A stretch of DNA of 64,000 nt from Candidatus Manganitrophaceae bacterium (GCA_012960925.1 DUAG01000042.1:1-64000), one strand, 5' to 3'; positions 18,475-27,280 are shown, counted from the stretch's first letter. Translations and numbers: made by a program. Notes: generated by a model from the letters alone, not told the origin.

Positions 18475-18860
18475 TGAGACCCTTATCGGTAGTTGATCCT
18501 GAAACTTAAATCCGGACTGAATTAGCGGCGCAAGTCTCCTCGAAGGGGAAGGCGCACGGATACAGACCTATGTGGCATCTATCCTGTTGCCGCTGGAGAA
18601 GGGATCCTCAAGACAGGACTGCGCGATGGACAAGGATACTCTGCTTTGAAGGAGCGCCATGCGCGTGTGAAGCCGGTCTCGTAAATATAAGGAGGTTATC
18701 AGATCAATATTATAAATATACTAATTATGCCTGATTTGTCAATGAACCAGGATCGGCGATTGGATCTGGTTTTAAATCGTCAAGTCGCCTAAGGAGGGAA
18801 GGGGAGACCCCGTCTTTCAACGGGACCTCCCTCATATCACGCTTTCCAAAACCATTCGTA
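18475..18860. other. Intergenic region between the Mrp cluster and glnK
   Basis: About 390 bases without a convincing gene. It contains a 13-bp stem (with G-T pairs) and a four-base loop at 18802-18831 that could end glnK transcription from the minus strand, although no T-run follows. The AT-rich segment near 18690-18730 has no clear promoter boxes. Confidence 0.4.
18802..18831 (-). terminator. Hairpin downstream of glnK
   Basis: GGGAGACCCCGTC (18802-18814) pairs with AACGGGACCTCCC (18819-18831) around a four-base loop, allowing G-T pairs; on the minus strand the loop is GAAA. It lies 30 bases past the glnK stop. The lack of a U-run makes it a weaker intrinsic terminator candidate. Confidence 0.4.
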
Positions 18861-19211
<351 letters not shown>

Positions 19212-19257
19212 TTACCCTGTCGCGTTAACGCATGCTTCCTCGCTGATCTGGATCATC

Positions 19258-20601
19258 CTACCCTTCCCTTCTCGGGGTTGACGCCGGGATCGTACTGATC
19301 GCAAATTCGGGATAGGCGGCATTCCCATGTTCGAGAATATCCAGACCGGCCAATTCCTCTTCCTCTGTCACCCGAAGACCCACCGTCGCCTTGATGACTT
19401 TAAAAAGAATAAAGCTGGTTCCAAAAGCCCAGATAAAGGCCGCCGCGATTCCCACAAGCTGAACCCAGATGATACTCATGCTGAATCCGCCTTCATTGAA
19501 AAGGCCCGCAGCCAGGGTTCCCCACGCGCCGCAGACCCCGTGAACAGAAACGGCACCCACCGGGTCATCAATCTTAAGCTTGTCAAGTAAGCCGACGGAG
19601 AAGACCACGAGAAGGCCACCCAGGAGTCCGATAATCACGGCGCTTAACGGTGAAACATTGTAGCAACCCGCCGTAATGGCCACCAGCCCGGCCAGGGCGC
19701 CGTTTAAGGCCATCCCCAGATCGGGTTTTCCATAGACCTTCCAGGTCAGGAACATCGCGGCAATCGAACCCGCAGCCGCGGCCAGATTAGTGTTGACGGC
19801 AATCCGCGCGATGTCCGTTGTAGCCGTTGTCGTGCTCCCCGGATTAAATCCGAACCATCCAAACCAGAGGATGAAGACCCCCAGGGCGGCCAGGGGCATG
19901 CTGTGTCCTGGAATCGCCCGTGCTTTTCCATTCTTGCCGTACTTTCCGATGCGCGGCCCGAGAACGATGGCACCCGCCAGGCCAACCCAGCCGCCCACCG
20001 AATGAACCACCGTCGATCCCGCAAAGTCGATAAAGCCCAGTCCTTCAAGCCAGCCGCTCCCATTGAGAAGGCTGCCCCAGGCCCAACTTCCAAAAACCGG
20101 ATAGATGACTGCGCAGACCACTGCGCTGGTGATGATATACGAAGAAAACTTGGTCCGCTCCGCCATTGCACCCGAGACAATCGTGGCGGCCGTCGCGGCA
20201 AAGACACACTGGAACATCCAGAAGGCGTAGAGCCAATCCCCGTGGTTTCCGGGATCAGTCAGAAAAAATCCGTCGGTGCCGATGAAACCACCGGCAGACG
20301 TCCCGAACATCAACCCGAAACCAAGAGCCCAGAAGGCCAGGCTGCCAAAAGAAAAATCAAAAAGATTCTTCATCAGGATATTGACACAGTTTTTTGCGCG
20401 GGTGAACCCGGCCTCGACTACGGCAAAACCGGCCTGCATAAAAAAGACAAGAAAGGCGGCAATGAGTGTCCAGACAAAATTGGCATTGGTCTGTACATCT
20501 GAGGCGGTTGGAGGTTTATCTTGTGCCCAGAGCGGGAGGGCAGAGGCGAGAATCAAAGCGATGAGAAGTCCAAAAAAGCTCAAATTTCGAAGACGTTTCA
20601 T
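19258..20601 (-). CDS. amtB: Ammonium transporter AmtB
   Basis: 447 residues with an N-terminal signal-like segment (about 1-26) and 11 further membrane segments. The twin-His pore residues are visible in DFAGSTVVHSVGGW and SVHGVCGAWGT, and the Amt signature FGFNPGS is present. It conducts ammonium or ammonia into the cytoplasm and is gated by P-II. Transcribed with glnK. The upstream AT-rich region has no sigma-54 -24/-12 box that I could find. Confidence 0.97.
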   Translation of the reverse strand: MKRLRNLSFFGLLIALILASALPLWAQDKPPTASDVQTNANFVWTLIAAFLVFFMQAGFAVVEAGFTRAKNCVNILMKNLFDFSFGSLAFWALGFGLMFGTSAGGFIGTDGFFLTDPGNHGDWLYAFWMFQCVFAATAATIVSGAMAERTKFSSYIITSAVVCAVIYPVFGSWAWGSLLNGSGWLEGLGFIDFAGSTVVHSVGGWVGLAGAIVLGPRIGKYGKNGKARAIPGHSMPLAALGVFILWFGWFGFNPGSTTTATTDIARIAVNTNLAAAAGSIAAMFLTWKVYGKPDLGMALNGALAGLVAITAGCYNVSPLSAVIIGLLGGLLVVFSVGLLDKLKIDDPVGAVSVHGVCGAWGTLAAGLFNEGGFSMSIIWVQLVGIAAAFIWAFGTSFILFKVIKATVGLRVTEEEELAGLDILEHGNAAYPEFAISTIPASTPRREG

Positions 20602-20716
20602 TTTTTTCTCCTAAGTATCTAATAGGTGTTTTTTCTTTTTGTATCAACCTAATTGGATACTCGTCATCGAGCATATACTTTGTACTCCTCATTGAGTGTT
20701 TTTTAAATAATACAAA

Positions 20717-20752
20717 CTAAAGCGGCCCGCCGATGGCGGCGGGCCGCTTTAG
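20717..20752 (-). terminator. Rho-independent terminator of the porin gene
   Basis: Perfect 16-bp inverted repeat (CTAAAGCGGCCCGCCG and its complement) with a four-base loop, 30 bases past the porin stop. On the minus strand it is followed by TTTGTATTATTT. It separates the porin from amtB. Confidence 0.85.
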
Positions 20753-20781
20753 AGACAGCTAACCCTTAAGATACAAGGGGT

Positions 20782-21867
20782 CTAGAATGTTGCGACAAAC
20801 TCAAGCAGCAGGGTATCGTTGTCCGGTCTACCCGTTACTGTAAAATCGTTGTCATTGGTTCTGTACTCGAGGACCGTCGCGATGCCTTCCCGCATTTCGC
20901 ACAAAAGCGCGATGGTCAGGCTCGTTGTTTCTGGATCCCCTGCTGCGGTACCACCGGTTACTTCGTTAGTTCCAACACCGGCCTTTGCCCGCTGCGTTTC
21001 GACGGTGTCGTAGCGGACGGTCAGGCTATGATGGCCGCGGGTGGCATGGAGTGTGAGTCCCATACCATCACGCGCATCATCTGAAAAAATTTCCAGGGCA
21101 TAGAGGAGTTCAATGTCCGGTGTGGCCGCGACCGTTCCGGAGAGAACGATATCAAGAAGGGCCTCATTGCCCACCGGTGCGGAGGGACCAGGAGCAGCGT
21201 TTGTCGCTGCGGAGTCCAACCAGCCGATGGACAGATTTGCCGTTGGCATCGGGTTGACCGCAAGGGTAAAACCGATGCTGTTCTCCTCGGCGAACGAACC
21301 TGCACCACCTTGGGGATCGTTATTCCAGTCATTGGCAAAAATGACACTTCCACTGGCTATGCCCGATTCGCCTGAGAGTTGAAATCCGGTCAGGTTGGAA
21401 GGGACCAGGCCGAAGAGCTGACCATTGGTCGTCTGAAGCATGTCCGGGGCATCCTGGGCTTCAAAACCGATTGGCGAGTTGAACCGTCCACCCGTAAATG
21501 TAAGTCCCAATCCTGCGTTCTCAAAGACACCATAGGAGAACTTGGCTTGCTCAATTTCGACAAGGTCCGTGTCGTCATGAATATCGAGATCCAGTCTGAA
21601 CGTGACACCGCCGGTGGTCTTCTCGAAGTCGACCTCGGCCTCTAAACCGGTTTGCAATTCGGTACAGTTGGTGGCATTGAGCGTTCCGATTAGATCTGCA
21701 CAACCGGTATTATTCGCTATACTTGGGTCATTGGCGTCATCCTGTAAGGTTAAGGTCACAGAACCAAAACCACTGACCTTCAGGTCATCGGCCTGCGCAA
21801 CCCCTATGCCGCTAAAAAGCATAGAACCTGCGATAAACAAGCTAAAAACGAGAGACTTCATCTTCAT
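20782..21867 (-). CDS. Outer-membrane porin-like beta-barrel protein
   Basis: 361 residues with a clear signal peptide (about 1-26, cleavage near AQA-DD). The mature part has alternating hydrophobic and polar residues typical of beta strands and ends in LLEFVATF; a C-terminal Phe is the outer-membrane barrel signal. It resembles general porins and OprP-type barrels, but I cannot name the substrate. Position between a sigma-54 activator and amtB-glnK suggests uptake of a nitrogenous or small anionic solute (inference). A strong sigma-70 promoter and a leader of about 250 bases lie upstream. Confidence 0.85.
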   Translation of the reverse strand: MKMKSLVFSLFIAGSMLFSGIGVAQADDLKVSGFGSVTLTLQDDANDPSIANNTGCADLIGTLNATNCTELQTGLEAEVDFEKTTGGVTFRLDLDIHDDTDLVEIEQAKFSYGVFENAGLGLTFTGGRFNSPIGFEAQDAPDMLQTTNGQLFGLVPSNLTGFQLSGESGIASGSVIFANDWNNDPQGGAGSFAEENSIGFTLAVNPMPTANLSIGWLDSAATNAAPGPSAPVGNEALLDIVLSGTVAATPDIELLYALEIFSDDARDGMGLTLHATRGHHSLTVRYDTVETQRAKAGVGTNEVTGGTAAGDPETTSLTIALLCEMREGIATVLEYRTNDNDFTVTGRPDNDTLLLEFVATF

Positions 21868-22129
21868 TCGTATTCCCCCCTAAATTCACGTTGCGTTGAA
21901 ATCGGTCCCCGATCAAACTAGAACCGGCTGATGTGTCTGTCTTCCTCACTAGGTAACACATAAAAAGTTGAGGTCTTAAACAAACGGTGTTTTACAAATA
22001 TACCGCCACGGGATAAGGGGGACCCCTTCACGTGGCACCTCTCCTAACTGATTCTAATCCCGTCCCCCTGGAGCAATAATGAGTGCTTTCAATATGAAAT
22101 ACCTGTGCTTAGCATATCAAACGTAAAAT
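21868..22129 (-). other. Long 5' leader of the porin gene
   Basis: About 255 transcribed bases between the promoter at 22130-22158 and the porin start, with no open frame of note. It contains an inverted repeat around CCACG...CGTGG enclosing AAGGGG/CCCCTT (about 22000-22040). It could be a regulated leader or contain a small RNA; I recognise no known family. Confidence 0.35.
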
Positions 22130-22158
22130 TTTGTACCCGATCCATGGCAGTTTGTCAA
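22130..22158 (-). promoter_or_regulatory. Strong sigma-70 promoter of the porin gene
   Basis: On the minus strand: TTGACA (22158-22153), 17-base spacer, TACAAA (22135-22130). Start of transcription would be near 22123. Confidence 0.7.
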
Positions 22159-22218
22159 GCTATTTCGGGTCTTTTTACCACTTTTGGGATATCCTGTCGC
22201 CCTATAGACGATAAATGA

Positions 22219-23232
22219 CTAAAAAATATCGTCCGAAACAAGTTTGTATTTCCTGACTTTATAGGCCACCTGCCGTGGGGTGATCCCAAGATAACGGGCC
22301 GCCCTGGCCTGAACCCAGCCGCATCGCTCCAGGGCATTTTTGAGGGCCTCTCTTTCCATCCCCTCCAGGGATTCAGACAGTGAGGGGTTCTCCCGGACGG
22401 AACGCGCCAGCCGTCCCGTCCTCCACGTTGCAGGAGTGACCTGACGAATATCATTAAAGTAGGTGGCAATGGCCGTCGGAATGGTCTTGAGGGAGACCCA
22501 GTCCTCTCTGGCGAGAACAACGAGCCGCTCGACACTGTTTTCCAGCTCCCTGACATTCCCCGGCCAGTCATACCGGGTCAGAAGGCGGATCAGTTCCGCC
22601 TTCAGTTGAACCTTCTTGTTGTTTTCCTCGTTGAATTTATCGAGAAAATGTTCAATCAGTAGCGGGATATCCTCTCTTCTCTCGCGAAGCGGCGGAAGCT
22701 GAACCGGTACGACATTGAGCCGATAATAGAGATCCTGCCGGAAGGTTCCTTCCATCACAGCCATCTCCAGATCCCGGTGCGTGGCGGCGATGGTTCGAAC
22801 ATCAACCTTCACGTTCTCGATGCCGCCGACACGCTCGAACTCCATCTCCTGAAGGACACGAAGCAGCTTCACCTGAACCGAGGGCGGAAGATCGCCGATC
22901 TCATCAAGAAAGATGGTCCCCCTGTCAGCCAGCTCGAAGCGTCCCTTCCTTTTCTGGACCGCGCCGGTAAAGGCCCCCTTTTCATGACCGAAAAGTTCGC
23001 TCTCGATCAGGGTTTCAGAGAGCGCCGCGCAACTGACCCGGATAAAGGGCTTGTCCGCACGTGGACTGCTCTGATGAATCAGCTTTGCGATGCGTTCCTT
23101 CCCCGTGCCGCTTTCTCCCCGCAAGAGAACCGTCGCCTTGCTGGGCGCCACTTGGGCGATCTCTTCCAAAACCGCCTTCATAACCGGACTGGAACCGACC
23201 AGATCATCCAGACCCGCTTTATCCATCGGCAT
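22219..23232 (-). CDS. Sigma-54-dependent transcriptional activator without sensor domain (NifA-like AAA+ and Fis HTH)
   Basis: 337 residues. The AAA+ domain starts almost at once: Walker A GESGTGKE (residues 39-46), sigma-54-contact loop GAFTGA (86-91), Walker B TIFLDEIGDLP, arginine-finger region DLYYRLNV, then WPGNVRELEN. A Fis-type helix-turn-helix closes the protein (ARAARYLGITPRQVAYKVRKY). The sequence is closest in style to NifA/NtrC. There is no GAF, PAS or receiver domain, and an in-frame TGA nine bases before the ATG excludes a longer protein in this frame. It may be controlled by expression level or by a partner such as P-II. Neighbours are porin-amtB-glnK downstream and a divergent ammonia-lyase gene. 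Confidence 0.93.
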   Translation of the reverse strand: MPMDKAGLDDLVGSSPVMKAVLEEIAQVAPSKATVLLRGESGTGKERIAKLIHQSSPRADKPFIRVSCAALSETLIESELFGHEKGAFTGAVQKRKGRFELADRGTIFLDEIGDLPPSVQVKLLRVLQEMEFERVGGIENVKVDVRTIAATHRDLEMAVMEGTFRQDLYYRLNVVPVQLPPLRERREDIPLLIEHFLDKFNEENNKKVQLKAELIRLLTRYDWPGNVRELENSVERLVVLAREDWVSLKTIPTAIATYFNDIRQVTPATWRTGRLARSVRENPSLSESLEGMEREALKNALERCGWVQARAARYLGITPRQVAYKVRKYKLVSDDIF

Positions 23233-23330
23233 CGCCCTCTCTCAGAATAAAAAAAACGCCCCACCCTTGAGGATAGATCTTGCAGCCATGATCCATCTTC
23301 ATATTTACAGGGAATGGGACGTCATCGTCG

Positions 23331-23346
23331 GACACGACATCGTGTC
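23331..23346. promoter_or_regulatory. Palindromic site between the sigma-54 activator and hutH
   Basis: GACACGA-CA-TCGTGTC, seven-base perfect arms, in the divergent intergenic region about 100 bases upstream of the hutH -10 box. Candidate operator; the regulator is unknown. Confidence 0.4.
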
Positions 23347-23418
23347 GGGTTGAGAGTACTTGGTTCAGAAAGACCTGTCAAGCGCGAGAACCGCACCGCG
23401 CAAGAGCAATACCCTTCA

Positions 23419-23447
23419 TTGCAATCCCGGCTTGATTCTCTTATAAT
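23419..23447 (+). promoter_or_regulatory. Putative sigma-70 promoter of hutH
   Basis: TTGCAA (23419-23424), 17-base spacer, perfect TATAAT (23442-23447), 45 bases before the proposed start codon. Confidence 0.6.
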
Positions 23448-23491
23448 TTTTCTGCCCACAATAAATACCGTAACGACCGCGCCTGTCCGGG

Positions 23492-25048
23492 ATGCCAATG
23501 ATGAAATATCTTGTTCTTTCAGGAAACCCTTTATCCTTTTCCGATTTTTACGAGGTGGTCTTCAAGCACCGCCCCCTTCGCCTAGCCCGCCCCGCAGTCT
23601 CATTGATGAAACGCTCACGCCGGGTGGTGGAGAAGACGCTTGCCCGTCATGAGGTTGTTTATGGTGTCACCACCGGATTCGGGAAGCTGGCCGACCAGAG
23701 AATATCCGAAGCTGAAATCGTACAGCTCCAGGTCAATCTGGTTCGGAGCCACGCCTGCGGATTCGGCCCTCTCCTTTCTGTAGCACAGACACGCGGAATG
23801 ATGCTCCTGAGGGCCCAGGTACTGGTACAGGGTTATTCCGGCGTCCGCCCTGTTATTGTCGAGCGTCTCATTCAGATGCTCAACCAATCCCTTCACCCGG
23901 TTATCCCGAGCCGGGGATCGGTCGGGGCGTGCGGCGATCTTATTCCGCTGGCTCACCTGGCCCTGCCCCTGATCGGGGAAGGGGAGGCCTTTTTTGAGGG
24001 GAAGCGCCTGTCTGGAAAGACGGCCTTGAGACGGGCCGGGATCTCTCCCCTTGTTCTGGAGGCAAAGGAGGGGATCTCCCTGGTAAATGGGACGCAGGGG
24101 GCGTTGAGCCTTGGCCTTCTTTCGCTTTTATCCGCTGAGCGGCTGATGGAGACCGCCGATGTGGCCGGCGCCATGTCGCTGGAGGCCTTGATGGGAACAC
24201 CGACGGCCTTTGACCCGAAGATCCAGGCGCTACGCCCCTATGCCGGACAGAAAAAGGTCGCGGCTAATATTCGAAGACTTCTGGCGCACAGCGAAATCCG
24301 TGACTCCCATATCGCGTGCAGCCGGGTACAGGACCCCTACTCGATCCGCTGCATCCCTCAGGTACATGGCGCAGTGCGTGATGCCGTCAATACGGTCCGG
24401 CAGACCTTGTCGATTGAGATGAACAGCGTGACCGACAACCCGATTGTCTTTCCGGAAGAAGGGCAGATTATCCCGGGAGGAAACTTCCATGGCCATCCAA
24501 TTGCCTTAGGCCTCGACTTCCTGGCCATCGCAATGACGCATCTGGGGGTCATCTCTGAACGGCGGATTGCGCAGTTGATCGATCCGGACTGCATCGACCT
24601 CCCCCCCTTTCTGACGCGGCATCCGGGACTTCACTCCGGCCTGATGATGCCCCAGGTTGCCGCCGCGGCGCTGGCCTCGGAATGCAAGCTCCTGGCCCAT
24701 CCCGCTTCGGTCGATTCGATTCCAACGTCAGTCAATCAGGAAGACTATGTCAGCATGGCGATGGGATCGGCCCTCAAGCTGAACCAGATTCTCTCCAATG
24801 TTGAAGGGATCCTGGCCATCGAGCTTTTCGCCGCGGCAGAAGGGGTGGGCTTCCACGCCCCCCTGAAACCGGGCCGGGGCGTCGCAGAAGTGATCCGGAC
24901 ACTTCGTTCCAGGATTCCGCCGCTTCTGGAGGATCGTTCACTCAGTCGAGAACTGGGAGTAATCTGCGGGATGATTCGGGATGGGGTCTTCTGTCAAAAC
25001 GTCGGGGCACCTAAAAAAACCGGCGCAAAAAGAAGAGGTTTGCAATAA
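23492..25048 (+). CDS. hutH: Histidine ammonia-lyase family protein with Ala-Cys-Gly in place of Ala-Ser-Gly
   Basis: 518 residues, full length for aromatic amino acid ammonia-lyases, which remove ammonia from histidine (to urocanate), Phe or Tyr using the MIO cofactor formed from Ala-Ser-Gly. Family motifs: YGVTTGFGKL (57-66), LVRSHACGFG, SLVNGTQG, NSVTDNPI, GGNFHG. The selectivity positions (SH in LVRSH, QED in NQEDYVSM) point to the histidine branch. The cofactor triad, however, reads GSVGACGDL: residues 146-148 are Ala-Cys-Gly (23927-23935), confirmed in the DNA. No hutU, hutI or hutG is nearby, so a plain histidine-degradation role is uncertain. Start could be any of three clustered ATGs (23492, 23498, 23501). 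Confidence 0.9.
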   Translation: MPMMKYLVLSGNPLSFSDFYEVVFKHRPLRLARPAVSLMKRSRRVVEKTLARHEVVYGVTTGFGKLADQRISEAEIVQLQVNLVRSHACGFGPLLSVAQTRGMMLLRAQVLVQGYSGVRPVIVERLIQMLNQSLHPVIPSRGSVGACGDLIPLAHLALPLIGEGEAFFEGKRLSGKTALRRAGISPLVLEAKEGISLVNGTQGALSLGLLSLLSAERLMETADVAGAMSLEALMGTPTAFDPKIQALRPYAGQKKVAANIRRLLAHSEIRDSHIACSRVQDPYSIRCIPQVHGAVRDAVNTVRQTLSIEMNSVTDNPIVFPEEGQIIPGGNFHGHPIALGLDFLAIAMTHLGVISERRIAQLIDPDCIDLPPFLTRHPGLHSGLMMPQVAAAALASECKLLAHPASVDSIPTSVNQEDYVSMAMGSALKLNQILSNVEGILAIELFAAAEGVGFHAPLKPGRGVAEVIRTLRSRIPPLLEDRSLSRELGVICGMIRDGVFCQNVGAPKKTGAKRRGLQ

Positions 25049-25142
25049 TCAGGGCGGAAAAGAGGACCATAGAGATAATCATATAGGTCGTTATCCGAAC
25101 CCGCCGCCATTTTGTGATGAGTTTAGAAAGCCGTCCCAACAT
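25011..25142 (-). CDS. Small single-pass membrane protein downstream of the DnaJ-like gene
   Basis: 43 residues. ATG at 25142 is preceded by GAGGTGG, and the stop is TAG at 25011. The N-terminal half is strongly basic (Arg/Lys-rich to about residue 17), followed by one membrane segment (about 20-37) and a short basic tail. It begins 23 bases after the DnaJ-like stop on the same strand, so it is likely co-transcribed. The last 38 bases overlap the 3' end of the convergent hutH gene. No family recognised. Confidence 0.6.
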   Translation of the reverse strand: MLGRLSKLITKWRRVRITTYMIISMVLFSALIIANLFFLRRFF

Positions 25143-25165
25143 CCCACCTCATGTAACGGTTCGGG

Positions 25166-26155
25166 TCACCCTTCTTTCTTCGAGAGACGCGCCAGTTCAT
25201 CGTAAAGAGGCTTGGCCTCGTCCGAGATCTTTTCCGGCAGTTTAATCTGCAGGCGGACCAGGAGATCCCCGTTCTTTCCCGTGCGTGAACTTAAGCCTTT
25301 TTCCCGCAACCGGAAGGGTTGTCCCCCCTGGCTTCCCGGAGGGATCTTCAGGATCACATCGCCATGCAATGTCGTAATCTTCACACTTGATCCCAGCGCG
25401 GCCTCCCAGGGCATTACATCGAGCGTCATTTCGAGGCGGTCATCGGAAACGGTAAAAACCGCGTGGGGCCGGTATTTGATCCGGATGAAAAGGTCTCCCG
25501 GAGGCCCGCCGCCTTCCCCCGGATTTCCCTGTCCGGCCAGCCGGATCTTGTCCCCGGCCCGAACCCCTTCCGGGATGGTGACGGTGAGATCTTTTCCGCC
25601 AATGATGTTCCCCCGGCCGGCACAACGCCTGCAGACCGTTCTTCCCTCATGTCCCCGGCCACCACAGTCAGGACAGGGAAACTGTCTCTGTGTTTTATGG
25701 TGTTTCCGGGTTCCATGATTGGCCTCTTCCAGCGTCAACGCCATATCCGATACGATGTTCTCGCCGCGCCGGACCGGGCGGGCGGCCGTCCTTGCAGAGG
25801 GATGCGACTCTCCGCCGAAGATGGATTCAAAGAAATCCGAAAAACCGCTGAGGCCCTCCCCTTCAAAATGAAGCCCGGAAGACCCGGCACCGCCGCCCCG
25901 GGATTGAAAGGGCATCCCCTCCCGCCATTGCGATCCCAGACGATTGTATTTAGCCCTTTTTTTGGCATTTCCCAGAACTTCATAGGCCTCATTGATCTCT
26001 TTAAACCGGGCTTCAGCCTCCTTCTTTCCCTTCCCGGTGTTGAGATCGGGATGGGTAAGCCGGGCCAGCGTTCGGAAGGCCTCCTTGATCTCTTTCTCCG
26101 AAGCATCCCGTGAAACACCAAGAACTTCATAATAATCTTTAAACCGGACTGCCAT
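25166..26155 (-). CDS. DnaJ/CbpA-like co-chaperone with half a zinc finger
   Basis: 329 residues. J domain at residues 7-75 with the HPD triad (LTHPDLN), then a Gly/Ser-rich linker (about 85-115). The cysteine region has only two CxxCxGxG-type motifs ([16 protein letters not shown]) instead of the four of DnaJ. Two beta-barrel substrate-binding domains follow ([45 protein letters not shown]). It would stimulate DnaK's ATPase. It lies between CbpA (no zinc) and DnaJ (two zinc sites) in architecture. No dnaK or grpE is adjacent. A 43-aa membrane protein gene follows. Confidence 0.92.
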   Translation of the reverse strand: MAVRFKDYYEVLGVSRDASEKEIKEAFRTLARLTHPDLNTGKGKKEAEARFKEINEAYEVLGNAKKRAKYNRLGSQWREGMPFQSRGGGAGSSGLHFEGEGLSGFSDFFESIFGGESHPSARTAARPVRRGENIVSDMALTLEEANHGTRKHHKTQRQFPCPDCGGRGHEGRTVCRRCAGRGNIIGGKDLTVTIPEGVRAGDKIRLAGQGNPGEGGGPPGDLFIRIKYRPHAVFTVSDDRLEMTLDVMPWEAALGSSVKITTLHGDVILKIPPGSQGGQPFRLREKGLSSRTGKNGDLLVRLQIKLPEKISDEAKPLYDELARLSKKEG

Positions 26156-26269
26156 GACGCTGACACCCTCCAGGAATTAATCGATACAAACCGTTACACC
26201 GGATATTATCACTTCATTGCCGGGAAGGGAAGATCCTGTCCCAAGGTCCAATATCAGAGGTTCCCTGAG

Positions 26270-26740
26270 TCAAGTCTGTGAACCGTCGAGGGGATCTTCG
26301 CTAAAATCTCCGCTCAGAGATTCCTTCACGGAGGAGACAGTTTCGGCGGTATGATTCCGAAGGGTCCGGCTGATTCGCAGTCCGGCACACATGACGATCG
26401 ATCCGAAAACAATGTAAAAGGGGGAGAGATAGAGGAGAAACGCGGTGCCGGTTCCCGGACTCGCGTTCAACGATAAATAAAAGCGGTAACTCCAGATCAT
26501 CAGGAGGATGGAGCCAGAACGGATCAAAGTGATGGCGACTCTTTTGTTCAACGCTTTCTTTCGCAGACCCACGCGAAGGATCGATGACGCAATCCACAAT
26601 GACAGGAGGGTCACCATCAAATGCGGGGCAAACTTCGGATCTTCCGCGTGGGAACGAAGCACCCGATAAAAACGGATACTCCCGACCGAAAGGAGAACCC
26701 ATCCCGATACGGTCAAAAACCTGCTGAGCCTGGAAGACAT
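26270..26740 (-). CDS. Hypothetical four-helix membrane protein
   Basis: 156 residues with four predicted membrane segments (about 8-24, 40-58, 68-86 and 99-121) and an acidic C-terminal tail of about 30 residues. The hydrophobic pattern favours this frame over an overlapping open frame at 26301-26747. No family recognised. It lies upstream of the DnaJ-like gene on the same strand, 114 bases apart. Confidence 0.7.
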   Translation of the reverse strand: MSSRLSRFLTVSGWVLLSVGSIRFYRVLRSHAEDPKFAPHLMVTLLSLWIASSILRVGLRKKALNKRVAITLIRSGSILLMIWSYRFYLSLNASPGTGTAFLLYLSPFYIVFGSIVMCAGLRISRTLRNHTAETVSSVKESLSGDFSEDPLDGSQT

Positions 26741-26850
26741 GTCTCACCCTGAAAAAAGAGCATTATATCATTCCTGCTCTTTCCCCGGCAAGGCACGCGC
26801 AATTCTGATGACTTTGTGAGTTTTTCGAGCCTCCGGCAGGACAGACCCTC

Positions 26851-26880
26851 TTGACATTCAAATTTGCCATCAAGTATACT
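26851..26880 (+). promoter_or_regulatory. Sigma-70 promoter of the XRE regulator gene
   Basis: TTGACA (26851-26856), 18-base spacer, TATACT (26875-26880). The -10 box lies within a palindromic site. Confidence 0.7.
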
Positions 26881-26905
26881 TTAATAAGCATATGAAGTAT
26901 ATACT
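26872..26905. promoter_or_regulatory. Twin palindromic operator sites upstream of the XRE gene
   Basis: AAGTATACTT (26872-26881) and AGTATATACT (26896-26905) are both perfect 10-bp palindromes with centres 24 bases apart. The first covers the -10 box and the second the initially transcribed region. This is the arrangement expected for autorepression by the regulator encoded at 26985-27266. Confidence 0.6.
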
Positions 26906-26984
26906 CTATGAGAATAGTTGATCTTTCTAGAGTGAAAAAGAAATCACAAGAGAACCAGGATGCCTGACATGAGGAGGAAATGAG

Positions 26985-27266
26985 ATGGAAAAAATATCCC
27001 CGGATAAAGTGGGTGAACGGATCAGGGCTGTACGCGGGAAACGAACGCAGACTGAATTTGCAAAAATCCTCGGAGTAAAAAAACAAAACTATATCAGCCG
27101 CTATGAGCGAGGCCGGATTCCCTCCCCGGATCTTCTCGTCCGTGTCGCCTCCCTGGGACGGATCAGCACCGACTGGCTCTTGACCGGCAGAAAAGGGGGA
27201 CCCAAAGCAGTCCTGCTTTTGAAACAGTTACGAAGCCTCAGAAAAACCCAACGCGGAAAAAAATAA
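26985..27266 (+). CDS. XRE-family helix-turn-helix transcriptional regulator
   Basis: 93 residues with a strong GAGGAGG ribosome-binding site. HTH_3/XRE domain over about residues 10-66 (VGERIRAVRGKRTQTEFAKI, then YISRYERGRIPSPDLL and ISTDWLLTG), with a basic C-terminal tail. No toxin-like partner is adjacent, and the next gene is ilvE. Two palindromes overlap its promoter, so it probably represses itself; further targets are unknown. Confidence 0.9.
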   Translation: MEKISPDKVGERIRAVRGKRTQTEFAKILGVKKQNYISRYERGRIPSPDLLVRVASLGRISTDWLLTGRKGGPKAVLLLKQLRSLRKTQRGKK

Positions 27267-27280
27267 ATAGATGTAACCCT

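Noticed and set aside
18722-18795. Tiny open frame of about 21 codons on the plus strand near an AGGAGG
   Set aside because: Too short, no conserved features, and too far from the AGGAGG for it to be its ribosome-binding site.
20602-20716. Sigma-54 promoter upstream of amtB
   Set aside because: No TGGCAC-N5-TTGC-like sequence on the minus strand.
26301-26747. 148-codon open frame on the minus strand overlapping the membrane hypothetical
   Set aside because: The other frame (26270-26740) shows regular membrane helices; this one has scattered charges and no pattern.
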